This document shows positions 1-11,264 of a stretch of DNA of 64,000 bases, one piece after another. Numbering within the stretch: position 1 is the stretch's first letter; every line of letters begins with the position of its first letter. The notes beneath the pieces were generated by a model that worked only from the letters and a program-made list of their open reading frames with translations, ran no database searches and had not been told where the DNA came from. Position numbers and translations under genes: made by a program. The stretch comes from Nematopogon swammerdamellus (lineage: Eukaryota > Arthropoda > Insecta > Lepidoptera > Adelidae): contig OX336343.1 in assembly GCA_946902875.1 (NCBI GenBank), positions 17,283,596-17,347,595 of the forward strand, written 5' to 3'.

Positions 1-261
1 ACTGTAGGTCCCTTCCCTTCTTACCTTACTAGGTGGTAGGGTTTATCCCGGCCGGGTTGGTACCACCGCACTGAACGAAACGTCGGTCGAAACGGCTATG
101 TAAATAGTTCGTGTTTTCCGTCCAGTTTAGTGTAGCCGACATGAAATGAAGGGAAGCACTGACATGGCACCTAGTTCACCCTGTGTTATGGGCTGACATC
201 ACGGATGTTGTAGGTGATGTAGCCAACCGTGTCAGGTTCCATAAAAAAAAAAAAAAAAAAA
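1..261 (+). mobile_element. SINE-A copy, head cut off by window start
   Basis: Begins at ACTGTAGGTCCCTTCCC, the sequence that directly follows the T-arm-like hairpin in full-length copies, and runs through the whole conserved body to an A-run at 242-261. The body holds the nested inverted repeat GGTGGTA...TACCACC and the 3' inverted pair ACATCAC...GTGATGT. The 5' head lies outside the window. It closely matches the body of the copy at 42210-42572, so it is a fairly young copy. Confidence 0.9.
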
Positions 262-950
262 GGATTTAGAACATATAAGTTCAAAGTCCATACATAAATT
301 ATTCGGTAATTTAATTACAAAAGTTTTTGAATACAGTATGTACTTGCCAGGAATTTGATTTGGAAAGTTAATAAGATTAAACCTTCTGATTGATTAATCA
401 GCCGAAAAAATATATAAAGATTTACGTACATACTTAGTGTTTTTACTATTCGAAATAATTCGTACAAATTCAACGCATCGAGCCAGGATTGTATCAAGCG
501 CGGGGTGGGCAACCTTCGGAAATGACTAAAATGTGGAGCTCCGCTTCTTTATACGATTATCCTTGCTTACATCTTTATCGGGATCCATCTCCAGGCACTG
601 ATTCAATTGGTAAACGGAGGTAACCTACTTTCCCGCCCTTTTCCGGCATACCTGTTTACTGTGTTTACTACACGGGGAGAACTTTGCCCCGAAAAACGTG
701 TATGTCACCGTAATATGCTCAATAGATCTGCATCTTCGGTTTAGAAAGTTGGCATCTTGTCCATAGCGACACAAGACGGAGGCTGCGCAAAAAATATAAG
801 GTTCTATTTAACGGTGTCTTACCGAGAAAAAATCGTCTCTACGCATGGGCTGCAAGCGCTCTTTTGCCGCAAAACGTAGACGGAATAAAAGCATTACGGT
901 TTAAGTAGGTACCGTAAACTTTGCACGCGCTTTAACCGCTAAAGTTCCAA
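262..950. other. No recognisable feature
   Basis: AT-rich sequence. I see no open frame with a recognisable product, no repeat family shared with the rest of the window, and no structured element. Confidence 0.5.
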
Positions 951-1089
951 TCATTGTGTCCAATCACGCTGATTTCATCCGTAAGCGTCTCGTAATAAGG
1001 AAGGTTTTTGAGCAATTGAGGGTGGGTAGAAGGCACTCTATCGATTTAAGCTGTGCGGAAGCTTGCATACAGCCTTTGCCGGTTCACAG

Positions 1090-1475
1090 CGAACGTTGTT
1101 ATCACAGTCGTCGCCCGGCGGTGAAGCGGCGCGCTCGTGTGGGGAGACGTCACGTGGCTCTCGGCTGGTTACGTCAACTTGCAACGAAAGTTTCACAACG
1201 GTTTAGCACCTCTGAAAAGTGCTCTATCGGGCCGCGTTCGTGACAAACACAAGAGGGAAGTCGTCGGGAGTCGTGATTCGGTGATTTTTTTTTTCGGAGA
1301 AACTAGTTCGATTAGCGGGTGTTGTGGTGAAACTGTTGGAATTTTAAAGTTTTTCGGTGAAGTGCAGTTGGCGAATTTTCTGTGTCGTTAACACTTTTAT
1401 ATCAACTGGATTTGATATCAAACTGTGTTTTGAGCTCAGGTGATACATTGGATGTGCGACTTCTAATATCTGAAG
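1090..1475 (+). other. Speculative non-coding first exon
   Basis: A locally GC-rich stretch that stands out from its AT-rich surroundings and ends in TGAAG followed by GTGAGT, a canonical splice donor (intron would start at 1476). No ATG-initiated frame crosses the donor, so only a 5' UTR exon could be proposed. The 5' limit is arbitrary. This rests on composition and a single donor motif. Confidence 0.15.
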
Positions 1476-1481
1476 GTGAGT

Positions 1482-2835
1482 TCATAAAAATAATAGGACG
1501 GACTTACAGTTCATCGAATGACGAGGTCGAAAAAACTGGTATGGTTGTTTTGAGTGAAATTCAAATGGCAGAATGATAAGGTCAATGACCAAGCAAAAAT
1601 ATGAAGCAAGTACTGCATCTGAGATGGTATAGATAGATAGCAGTAAGTAATGCTGTAAAAAGTGCATTTAAAAAGTGGCAGACCGGAGGCGGTTTTCTCC
1701 GTTTTTAAATCGTCGTGCCCAACAGAGCGAAGACCGAAAGTATAAAAAAATGTTCAGAATTCATTATAAAAGAGCGAGTCGAGGGGGGAATATGTAATTA
1801 ATTTTATGAATAAAGTTGCGCATAAATTTGACACCATTCATCACAAAGTTGTGCGAGGGCGTGGCTCAACGTTTGACAAGTATTTACGACAATAAACGCT
1901 AAGATGTATTGCAGAAATTCACTCGCGAATGGGCACTTAAGAGGATTGCAATCGGTGGAAAACTTTTTTATTGGATAAAAAACCTAACGAAACAGAGATG
2001 AAGATTTTATCTACGATTTATTCGTATCAAATAATCCAATATGGATCAGGAGCAGGACTGATGGAAAACAATGAAAATGTAAAATGTAATGTTTAAAAAA
2101 AAATATTTTTGGTAAATGTTTGCGTACAAATGAAATAAAAATATTGAAATTATCGTTAGAATGAACGCTTAGATCTGTATGCACAAACTGTAGACTTGAT
2201 TCCTCTTAATATAAAACGTGTGATTTTGCGTGGGTTAGGGATGAATGACCGTTGCGGCAACATAAATTTAATGTGTACATTTCTGTCGAAGATATTTTGG
2301 GTTTTGACGAATTATTCTTTAGAGCTGCGTCAATTTAGCACTGTACTGATAATGTATATTTTCATCATTTCGTTGTTTTCTCTGTATATATTTGTCTAGC
2401 AACTTGTTCAATACAATACTCTAACCGCGAACACAACTTGCTAAAATGATGATACAGGAAATTGTACAATTAACTCTTGGACAGGTTTTTTTTAATTAAA
2501 AGCATCGTGTTAAAAAAGATCGATAAAAAAGCGTAATACCGTTAGATAATATACCTATCTACTGCTTAAACTGGCAGAGCTCTAACCAACTCGACTAGGA
2601 TCCATATGATTTTGTTGTCTTATTTCAAACATATTTTTGTACTCTGTCAGTGGCATACCCACACCCAGACAGAATAAATAATTAAGACTAAACATATATT
2701 TCAGTAGTAGAGTACTATTCCTTCATCTGTGGTAGATGGAACAATGGTCAAAATGTATGCTCAGTTTTCGCGAGTATATGCCAATAAAAGTGAGCGTAAA
2801 TTTTTTACTTTGTCGTAATTTAGAATGATTTTAGT
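1482..2835. other. No recognisable feature
   Basis: AT-rich DNA with only short, unrecognised open frames. None of the dispersed families described elsewhere is visible here. Confidence 0.5.
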
Positions 2836-3016
2836 ATTTTATGTTTATATGTTAGTACTAAGCACGTACTCGCTTTATATATATTTTTATTTAGAAAAAT
2901 GCAAATCGAAAAACATTGGAAAAAATACATCCCGACCAGGATTCGAACCTGGGTCTCTGGCTTGACCAGGGTCATTTTTGTATTTTTCCAATGTTTTTCG
3001 ATTTGTATTTTTCTAA
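2836..3016. mobile_element. SINE-B fragments arranged as an inverted pair
   Basis: At 2836-2879 lies a ~45-bp segment containing ATGTTAGTACTAAGCACGTA, also found at 20111-20157 beside the other SINE-B copy. At 2891-2985 a minus-strand SINE-B has its tRNA-like 3' half (box B GGTTCGAATCC on the minus strand) and tail. At 2980-3016 a second tail (TATTTTTCCAATGTTTTTCG) lies on the plus strand. The two tails form ~37-bp near-perfect arms around the tRNA-like part, so the whole can fold into a hairpin. Confidence 0.65.
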
Positions 3017-3469
3017 TTAAAAATGATTTTAGTATTTTTAGTCGTATTTACTACGAGCACGAAAGAGGAACCGCGCGTTCTCAGCCGGAAGTAGTAGATC
3101 GGTTAAGTTATACTCGCAATAGTTTATCTTTTCTGTAGGTATTATGTAGTTTATAATTTTAATAATTAAAATGTTTTTATTGACTTTTATATGATTATTA
3201 AAAATTGTATAGCTATAAGATGTAACTATTAGGTAAGTATATAGATAACAATGTAATTGTATATGCTAGCCCTAGAGCAGGATTTGCCTTATTCTGTTCA
3301 TCTTGACTGTGCTTAAAAATAAAAATAAATAAATACCACTTTTGTCTCTATTCCATCTCGGTCGGTAGGCCAAAAATTACGCGTATGCGCTTCTATGTTG
3401 CAGGCTACACTTTTTGTTGGGAATTTTGCTTGTAGTTATAAATTTTAGAAAACACAAAATCATCGAATT

Positions 3470-3700
3470 CGTAACATTGGTAACACCTGTGTCGAACGGA
3501 GAAAATATGGAACGGTCTTCCGGTGAGTGTGTTGCCCACCACCTATAACCTGGGATTCTTCTCCTGGAAATCTTCGTGTCAATAAATTAGACGACAACCT
3601 TTTTGTCCGCCTCATAGCCGGCATGGCGCCTCATCTGAGCGTGGATTCGCTAGGAATTTGTGTTATTGGCTGTGTCTGATCTTCCGTTGAAGTATTGGGC
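3470..3700 (+). mobile_element. Decayed LINE 3' end (Jockey/CR1-like)
   Basis: Resembles the segments at 37900-38130 and, reversed, 32575-32775. Shared landmarks in order are GAAAATATGGAACGGTC, CCTGGGATTCTTC, GTCAATAAATTAGA, TTTTTGTCCGCC, TAGCCGGCATGGCGCC, and TGTGTCTGATCTTCCGTTG. In the least decayed copy this encodes a 'YNLGIFKRCANKL'-type motif, which I associate with C-termini of Jockey/CR1-like reverse transcriptases. Here the frame is broken. Confidence 0.55.
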
Positions 3701-3873
3701 ACATTCAGTCCAGCGGGTCTACTGGCGTTAACTCACTCGCTAACTCACACAAAATACTCGCATATTTCAACAAATAGTCGGGCCGGATGCCTCAGTGAAC
3801 GCCTTCTGATTGGTTGAGTGAGATCGTTTCTCATACTCACATCGGCGTGTGAGTACTTAACGCCGGTACAGGG

Positions 3874-4007
3874 GCTGTTCAGTGCATCCGGCACGACCAA
3901 AGATAAGCACTGCGGCATGGCACCAAGTTCCGAACGAAACAAGGCACATTGCAGCTGTTCCTGATGATGTATGTAGCCAACCGTATGTCAAGTTCCATAA
4001 TAAATTT
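3874..4007 (+). mobile_element. Old, degenerate SINE-A 3' fragment
   Basis: Matches the 3' third of SINE-A in order (GTTCAGTGCATCCGGCACGACC, AAGCACTG, CATGGCACCAAGTTC, GTAGCCAACCGT, TTCCATAATAAA) with many substitutions and an altered central part. It has no head and no clear A-tail. Confidence 0.6.
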
Positions 4008-4237
4008 GTGTTCGAACTGCTAGTACTGCGTGGTTTGTTCGGTCTTTTAAGTAATTTAGCTTTTAATCTCGTTCTCGGTGTCTATGGACGATTCTGTCAA
4101 ATCATTTCAAAACCGAAAGTGTTCGTGACTGCGCGTCACGCAACGCGAAGGACGTGCCTTTAGTTCAGTTGCCAAAGCTGTTGTTACGGATACTGAGCCA
4201 AGCCGGCTTGTTGGTCGTTATGCAGTCAATGGGCGGC

Positions 4238-4278
4238 ACGACGTGACGTGACGTGACATGACGTGACGTGACGTGACG
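4238..4278 (+). repeat. (GACGT)n microsatellite
   Basis: About eight copies of the 5-bp unit GACGT with one ACATG variant. Each junction creates TGACGT, the half-site of a CRE/ATF-type element, so the run is a cluster of such half-sites. No promoter or gene is visible next to it. Confidence 0.85.
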
Positions 4279-4289
4279 GTCATGTTATG

Positions 4290-5930
4290 GAAGTCTTAAA
4301 GAAACCGAAAGGTTACGAACTGGAGATGAACACTGACCTGCGTTGCCGTTAATTATTTAGGTTGATTCATTCATTACATTCCGAATAGATACGGAACCCT
4401 AAAAAGTATTTAAAATTAAAGTGCTACGCAGTCGTTATTGTTTATTGTTTTTATTTGATAATTTCATCCCTAGGTTGGTAGGTAACCGACGAGACGCTTG
4501 GATAAGTCGAAAATTCCGCCAGTTCTAAATTCAATGCGAAGAAGAATAGACAAACAAAACTCGCAAGTCACTTGTCGCAAGTAATGTTAGTACCTTATAA
4601 GTATTATATTATAATAATATAACAGTAAATAATATAATAGTAACTTACTATAATTAACGCATACTACCGCTCACAAGAACATTAATATTTACAGCATAAA
4701 CATGAATCTCAAGAATCTGACCACACTGCCTATTTTTACATCACCTATATCTACAATTACCTATTTAACAGGAAAAACTAATTTATGAAACCATACAAGA
4801 CTAGCTACTAAGTTTTAGAAACCAACGAAAGAAAAAAAAAATCAACCTCGGATGATCTAGAAAAAATTTTTTTCGGACAAATTTTGATGTAAAACGGATT
4901 TTCCTGAAGGAGATTTTGAATATTTTTTGTATGGGCTATACAAGAAAATTGTAGCATGTTAATAAATGTGTCTACTATAAACATACGCCAATCTCAAAAT
5001 AGCCACAAATGTCCAATTAATCACGACCAACTACACTACACAAAAGTTAGACTGTATCGAATCGAAACGGGGCACTTAACCTTAATTCTTCGTTTCCAGG
5101 GTACACCTGCTGCGTATCAGGCGGAAAGTAAAACGGTACTTTCATAACACTGAATGAAGTCGACTGTTTTTTTATTAACGTAGATATTAACGGTAATACC
5201 TTCGAATACACTTCCACTCACGATTTGATAGGAATGAGGTGGGTTTTGGTTGAATTTGTTGAAAAAGTTGCAGACGAGTGAATATCGGCACGGGCACCCC
5301 GGCCGTGCCGAGGTAGTGTAATAGAATAGAACAGTACATTTTAGAAATAAAATCGTCATCACGGCTAAACAAACAACTTCTCTTTCGCTCTGAATTTTTA
5401 GTAAATTCTTTAGAAAATCTGAAACGAGTTTATTATCTTTTCTAATACTTATATTGTATTTTTTTTATCTTAATTTTAATATTTTGTGATAAAGTTTTCT
5501 AGTTACTTTTTACATTAACCAGGTGGACTAAATTTACAACACCTATAAAATAATCATAATAATTTTTTACAAAGTTAGTTTTATTTTAAATATTAATACC
5601 TAATTATTATATCTCAAATTTCACACCAGAAAATTCATAATGAAAAAAAATCTCCAAAAATTCAGCAGTTTAAAAAGTTTCAGCATCTCAATTATTGCTT
5701 TCTCCAATACATTCCATTCTACTGCAAGATCTCATTTCGCAACAGCCAAACCGCAAATGGGTCGCCAGCCGCTGCACTAGCCAATAACTGGTAATTTGTA
5801 GCAATAAGCCCGCAATTGCCTAGTTTCTATTCGACCATACAAGAAACTTGGAACATAAATCTAGGGATAAAAACATTATACGTACACCTTCGTTATTTCT
5901 ACAGTCTGATTGCGAATGTACCCAAACGGG
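4290..5930. other. No recognisable feature
   Basis: AT-rich DNA with a low-complexity AATATAATA stretch near 4600-4650. The short open frames at 4956-5372 overlap on both strands and match nothing I recognise. Confidence 0.45.
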
Positions 5931-5935
5931 AGACA

Positions 5936-6045
5936 CAGCAGTCTCGGCTGTGTAGTAGTCCATTATAGTCAGAAATTCAAAGTAAAGTCTCCAGCATGGA
6001 ACCTTTTAAGAGTTGATGTTGGCTGGTCGAAGCTTAACGTCGTTA
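5936..6045 (+). mobile_element. Old fragment of divergent SINE-A2 subfamily
   Basis: Aligns in order with the body of the copy at 37161-37441: CTCGGCTGTGT, AGTCCATTATAGTCAG, AAGTCTCCAGCATGGAACC, and GTTGGCTGGTCGAAGC. Identity looks roughly 70 per cent by eye. It abuts a LINE-like 3' fragment. Confidence 0.45.
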
Positions 6046-6049
6046 AGGC

Positions 6050-6195
6050 TAGACAACATAGAAACAGACCGCAAATCTGCTGGCATGGCGCATCTCTGAG
6101 CGTGATTTCGCGAGGAGACGTGTTTTTGGCATTTACGTTATTCTCACCCATATGGCAACGGAATCTACAGATACACATCCATGAATAAAAACACA
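6050..6195 (+). mobile_element. LINE 3' end fragment (Jockey/CR1-like)
   Basis: Contains CTGGCATGGCGCATCTCTGAGCG followed by TTCGCGAGGAGACGTGTTTTTGGC. This block recurs at 3615-3690, 38054-38120 and, reversed, 32580-32655. It ends near ATGAATAAAAACACA. The coding frame is not maintained. Confidence 0.45.
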
Positions 6196-6199
6196 TTAA

Positions 6200-6940
6200 G
6201 ATATACTATGAACATTTGAACAATACACGAAATTATTAAAATACGTTACAATTAAATAAAATATTATAAAACTTCACGTGGTAATTTGTTAACATTTATA
6301 AAGACGCCAAGGAATGTAGTGTACAGTAGACAATTTGTGAATAAAATTAGAATGAAATTGTAACAATACGCCCTAATGGCATTCTCCAGCCAGCAGAGAC
6401 ACTGGACAGCCAAGTTATTCAATCACAAGCGAGCCGCCTCCGACACAATCCACTTTTTTAACTGCTCTCGTTATGTTTTTATGAAATCACATCAAACGTG
6501 TCACGGCTCGTAGAACACGTGTCTCAGATATAAAAACTCGACAAGCAAGCAGACTAAATACAAATATACAAATATTGGTAAAATAAAATTAAACTTTCTT
6601 ATCGAACTTTAAAACAGAACCAGTTTTAAATAAGAATACAAAATAAGATATCCTCTCTCTCACTGAGCCCACAATGAAATTTGTGGCATCAAGTGTATTA
6701 AAACCATTTAGTAAATAGTTTTATTTTCATTTAGTGTTAATATTTTAAGATTATTTTTATTAGATATATGCGTAGGCAATATCCCTGTATTTTAATTAAG
6801 TTGCTTAATAAATATAATACAAAATATAAGGTTGGGCCCAAGTTCATTAATGAATTTTTAGTGCCTACTTACGTAAAAAACGCTCTCTTCGTTTACGAGG
6901 TTATTGTTAAATAAAATAGGTGATCTTGCATCAATCTTGC
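6200..6940. other. No recognisable feature
   Basis: AT-rich DNA without an assignable frame, repeat family or structured element. Confidence 0.5.
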
Positions 6941-7072
6941 ATACACGTATATAGTTACCACACACCGGGCTATCGGTTTAAGCAGAGGAATCGGTGTTTT
7001 GTTGCAAGAACTCAAGTAAATTACAGCACAACACCTATCACCACGTTCAGTAAAGTAGGACAAACTATGTGG
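6941..7072 (-). mobile_element. Element H fragment (tail 2 only)
   Basis: Matches the 3' half of element H in reverse: CACACCGGGCTATCGG, AAGCAGAGGAATCGGTG, AGTAAATTACAGCACAACACC and ATCACCACGTTC. It lacks head 2 and is diverged from the copies at 45813 and 49896. Confidence 0.7.
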
Positions 7073-7147
7073 TCAAGGGGAAACGTGGAAAGGGGAAACG
7101 TTTTGTGAGGTCGCTCTGGTTGGGTTAGGTTAGAAATTATTATATAC

Positions 7148-7378
7148 TAGCTTTTTCCCGCGGCGCTCTCGTGAAATTCGTATTTAAAAAGAAGAAAGTA
7201 AGTAAGCCCCCGTACCTTTTCGGTTTGTATGACAGCCACATGTTGCGTAACCGGAACTGGAACATAAATTTTATTTAACCTATCCTGTGTCTCGTATAGG
7301 TAAATTTGATTGTACTAAGTTTCATCGAATTCGGATGATCAGTTTAAGAGTTATGGAGGAATAAACATACATACATAC
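7148..7378 (+). mobile_element. LINE 3' end, RTE-like, with (CATA)n tail
   Basis: Begins TACTAGCTTTTTCCCGCGGC and proceeds through TAAGTTTCATCGAATTCGGA and GAGTTATGGAGGAATAAACATACATACATAC. This layout (a degenerate CCCGCGGC start, a 'cgaattcgg' block, a microsatellite end) is one I associate with lepidopteran RTE-like LINE 3' ends. No coding remains. Confidence 0.55.
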
Positions 7379-7389
7379 AGAAAAGATTT

Positions 7390-8290
7390 CTAAAAATGAG
7401 CAATTTAGTTTTAGTATGATATAGTCTACAAACTAAGTATCTCATAAAACAAAGTAACTTAATCCATGACCATCCCTTACAGATTTATTATTAGTATTGA
7501 TGATAATTTTGACTATTATGTCAGCTTACTCATGAATGGTAAATTAGTTTTTTGCGTGTTTTAAATTTTTATAATCATGTAAATCAATAATTATAAAAAG
7601 ATGACATTAAAAATGCTACGTATCATAACAACAGACGCACCACCCTAACATGTGACCAATGAAAAATTTATGTTTTCAGTTTCTGAAGGAAGGCAACTTT
7701 TGTAACTCAAGGAACTGGTCAAGGAACAAACTAGGTGTATTAGTCTGTACCAAAATGCGCGCGTGTGTGTAAGCGTTAAAAAAGAAAAAAAAAAAAAACT
7801 ATTGAGTAAATATTGTTATAAACAATTTTAACTATTTCCTATAACAAACCGCTTCCAGCTTTCTTACTGAAGTCGCTTGTGGTAACGACCACAAGTGCAT
7901 ATTAAAATTCGCATAAAATTTGATATGGCGCATAATAAATAAATAATTGACAGATTAGCACTGCGGGCTTCGGAATGTTTTTATGATAATTTCATAGGTA
8001 AAGTTTATGGGGCAGTAAATAGGGGAAAGTGCCGCTTCTTTTTTTTTTCTCTCAATGATTCACCGATATTTCCGAGTGGGAAAACTAAATAATTCAGAAC
8101 CTTTCACAAGATTCAACGCTCAACTCCACTTAGACATGCAAAATTTCTTCTACGGTAAACCGAGGTCAAACAATTGACCTCCGTCAAGTTATGTACACAT
8201 GTTTGACATCCGTTTAAATTTATAGATTTTATATTTACAGCTACGCTCGCGTTCTTTTAGATTCAAAATGTCGCGCAAGAAGCAATAAAT
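7390..8290. other. No recognisable feature
   Basis: AT-rich, with an A-run at 7785-7798 and a T-run near 8040. Nothing else is assignable. Confidence 0.5.
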
Positions 8291-8297
8291 TAACATT

Positions 8298-8599
8298 GAA
8301 TACATACATACATACCGCACACTGTATCCCGACAATTGGGGTAAGCTGAGTAATCGGCGCTGTGCTGCAAGGACTCTGGTAAATTGCAGCACCACCACAG
8401 ATTTCGTAAAGTATTCGGACAAGATAACTTATCAAGCTGCAAGTATGGCACGAAGACCCACCTGCTGCATGACTAATAGATGACGAATAGATGAAAGGTA
8501 CGTGCCAAGGTGAGAGGTGACTAGCCTATCGCACGGCATCCTGTCGTAATCCCTTAGTCTCGTTTTAAGATATGCAGGGGGAGAGATGCAGTGGGGCTG
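8298..8599 (-). mobile_element. Element H copy (head 2 + tail 2)
   Basis: On the minus strand it runs from a decayed head 2 (GCCCCACTGCATCTCTCCC) through the tail-2 landmarks CACCTCTCACCTTGGCACG, GCAGCAGGTGGGTC, TAATTTACCAG-like and TACCCCAATTGTCGGGAT to a (TATG)n end at 8298-8313. The same ordered landmarks occur at 45813-46144 and 49896-50222. The head is more decayed here (CGACTAAGGGATTACGACAGG-like). Confidence 0.8.
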
Positions 8600-8604
8600 C
8601 AGGT

Positions 8605-9300
8605 GCAATTGAATGAATGAACATTGCACTTGGTCGCAAACTTTCCAGCAAGAAAACTACCAAAATAATAAAAAATAGTAAAAAGTCATGCCATTACCAT
8701 TTCAAGCGGTAGTTTAGTATTTCACAAAATTATCTATTAAAAATACAATTATTAACTTCCAGTTGACTTTTGTGTGATGATGATCAAATTAAAAGACAAT
8801 CTAGGGGTAGTGGAAATTATTATTGGTGAGTTGAAAGGGTCAGAAAATCATCAACTAAATACAGATATCATATTATATTCGTACATACAAATATTTGTGT
8901 ACATGCATTCACGAGCAAATAAATAGATTAGTTTTCTTAAATCTTGAAAATGCTGTACAATATAGCTTTAATTAAAATAAAGTAATTCAAACTGCGTTCG
9001 AGTTCAAGATTACTTATAATAGGCGGGAACCGGCTGTCGGTCTGTTTGTGCATTCAGATGTTAAGGTCAAGTTGTCGCTTCCGTTGATGTTTTAAATTTT
9101 GAACAATAGATTATGTGATAATGTGTGAGAAATTAAAACTTGTACCGCTAACTGCGTGAATCTGGGTATGTTCAAAAATAACTTGACGTAATACGGAAAT
9201 ACCTGGCCATGAAATAATAAAAAAATAAACATTAAATAGTAAGGACTAAAAGCAAATGAAAATGATTAAATGATAATTGAACTATGTACATTATAATAAC
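8605..9300. other. No recognisable feature
   Basis: AT-rich DNA. I see no assignable frame or repeat. Confidence 0.5.
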
Positions 9301-9363
9301 AATATAGGCGTGACGGGCAGCCTAACGGTTAAAGCCGTTCACTCAGGCGGGGGGTCGGGGTAA

Positions 9364-9466
9364 TTTTTATATGGTCACTGACACGGTTGGTTACATCACC
9401 TAAAACATCCGTGATGTCTACCCATAACACCGGGTGAATTAGGTGCCATGTCAGTGCGCCCCTTCA
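9364..9466 (-). mobile_element. SINE-A 3' fragment
   Basis: Reverse-strand SINE-A from the A-rich end (TTTTTATATGGTCACTGACACGG) to the AGGGGCGCACTGACATGGCACC block. It is abutted on the left by a GC-rich stretch (9308-9358) that weakly recalls a tRNA box A and is not otherwise assignable. Confidence 0.8.
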
Positions 9467-9469
9467 TAT

Positions 9470-10190
9470 CATGTTGTTTAAATTGTTTTAATTTTCGAAG
9501 TATGTATTTTTATCCAACATTATCTGGAAAAAGTTGCCAACTCCATCAGGTCCGCTATCCCTATCTTTAAAAAAATTTGTAATAAAAAAAAAACAAATGA
9601 ACGAAGAAAACAGATATTCATTTCCACTTTTTCGTTACTGTACAATGAGCAAACCAATATGTCACTCAGAAGTGGTCTGTTATGAACTCCTGTAAACAAG
9701 CTTCCCTTCGAAAACTATCCGACGGGGGGGGCTGACTCTCCCATACTTCAAACGTGAATATCGTGCTTTCAATACGTCTTGTCAGCCACACAATGTTTGC
9801 AAGTTATCACGTTTAGGAACATAAGTGTAACAGTTTACTTGTACATAGATACTTAAAGTTTTGCATTTATTTAATGAAGAAATATAAAAAGCGAGGACCT
9901 ACGTGCTTAGTACTAACATATAAAAATATAATATGTTCTTCATACATGCTCGTCGGTTACGGGTACTACGCGCTTGACCCTTTTTGAGCACATGCCCGAT
10001 CTGGTCTCGGTAGGGCGCATACTCTCTGTATATAAACACAGAAGGTAATGGAGTAGGTACCTGCCGCGGGTCAGGGTCGCGAAGTTAGCGGCTCCGGAGC
10101 GACAGGCTCGATGCTGGACGAGTGAACGACGACGCACGCGCCGATGCTGTGCAATGCTAACAACACGTCGGACATAGTCATAGTATGGAC
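9470..10190. other. Mostly unassigned; one shared 36-bp motif
   Basis: At 9891-9926 the minus strand carries ATATGTTAGTACTAAGCACG, the same motif that precedes SINE-B at 2836 and 20111. The minus-strand frame at 9940-10212 (90 codons) is arginine-rich, matches nothing I recognise and runs into the next repeat, so I do not call it a gene. Confidence 0.4.
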
Positions 10191-10198
10191 TTTTTAGG

Positions 10199-10514
10199 AT
10201 TCCGCACCTCAAAAGAGGAAAAAAAAAAACGGAACCCTTAAAGGATCACTCTCGTGCTTGTCTGTCTGTCCGTCTGTATCTGTGACAGCTTATTTTCTCT
10301 GAATCTTCAGCAGCAGCAGCAGATGAAAAAAATTGAAATTTGGTACACATATAGTTTTACGAATCAATCACGGACGTATGGCGTATATGAACGAATTTCG
10401 ATTTTGGAGGTCAATTTTGGGGGACAGATTCTTAGAAAATAAGATGTGACAGACAGACAGACACAAGAGTGATCCTATGAGGGTTCAGTTTTTTCCTCTT
10501 TTGAGGTACGGAAC
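10199..10514. mobile_element. Element D, non-autonomous, ~60-bp inverted ends
   Basis: The left end reads CACCTCAAAAGAGGAAAAAA, then GGAACCCTT-A-AGGATCACTCTCGTG and (GTCT)n. The right end is the reverse complement: (GACA)n, ACAAGAGTGATCC, AGGGTTC, TTTTTTCCTCTTTTGAGGT. The terminal inverted repeats span about 10204-10265 and 10448-10510 with small indels. The centre has a (CAG)5 run. There is no coding capacity. Confidence 0.75.
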
Positions 10515-10519
10515 ATAGT

Positions 10520-11260
10520 ATTTTTCATGAGATAGGTCTGAGACTGAAACCCACACTAATAAGTTTTTATAAATGTTGTGTGAAAACCGCACTCGTGATG
10601 GAAAACATAGCGAGGAAACCATAGAGAAATAATATACGGCGCCTATGGAGGAAACCTAGTACAGCAGGACTGAGAAATTTGCAAAAACAACGAATTTGTG
10701 GGACTGTGGGAATGTAGCATTTTAAGTCACCTCACTCGCGCGCGTTAGAACAATTTCGCGATTTCGTTAAAACCTCGATTAAAACACGGATTAAAACACA
10801 TGACGGATATTGACAGACATACAAAATACAAGACATAAGAGATGAGGGACCATCCCTTATGAAATTACAATCAAGCACCCTAAAAAGTGGTCACCGACGA
10901 ATTGTAGTTGATCAGACTCATTGGCTATCAGACCCATTGAAAACTAAGTACCTAGTTTATTTCTATGATCAGACCAACACTATGAGTTGTGCACACGAGC
11001 AACGTCGCCCGCCATCAATGCCTTTCACTGTACGTCTCGCGGCACAGCCTCCGCAGAGCCGCTACAGCCTGACTCGAGCCTCGAGCTTTGTTGTGGCGTG
11101 TGTTACCTCTCGTCAGACAATACAGCGTCGATGGACCGTAGCTGGGTTGCAGAAAAAACTATCGATTGGTGTGGAACGACTAGTGTTGTTTTCGGACGAC
11201 AGTCACTAACGCAAAGTTGCGTCAACGTATTGCCAATATGATGACGTAAAATTCTTAATT
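10520..11260. other. Unassigned, moderately GC-rich
   Basis: Holds overlapping open frames of 116 and 84 codons (10859-11241, +) in different frames with no recognisable domain. The direct repeat GATCAGAC occurs at about 10911 and 10968. I see no splice-site-bounded exon. Confidence 0.35.
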
Positions 11261-11264
11261 TCAC

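Noticed and set aside
1382..1576. 64-codon frame across the GTGAGT donor
   Set aside because: Starts at GTG with no ATG and would read into the proposed intron.
9306..9360. tRNA-like or SINE head beside the SINE-A fragment
   Set aside because: A weak box-A-like string only; no box B or cloverleaf.
10859..11241. 116- and 84-codon plus frames
   Set aside because: They overlap in different frames, with no recognisable motif or splice context.
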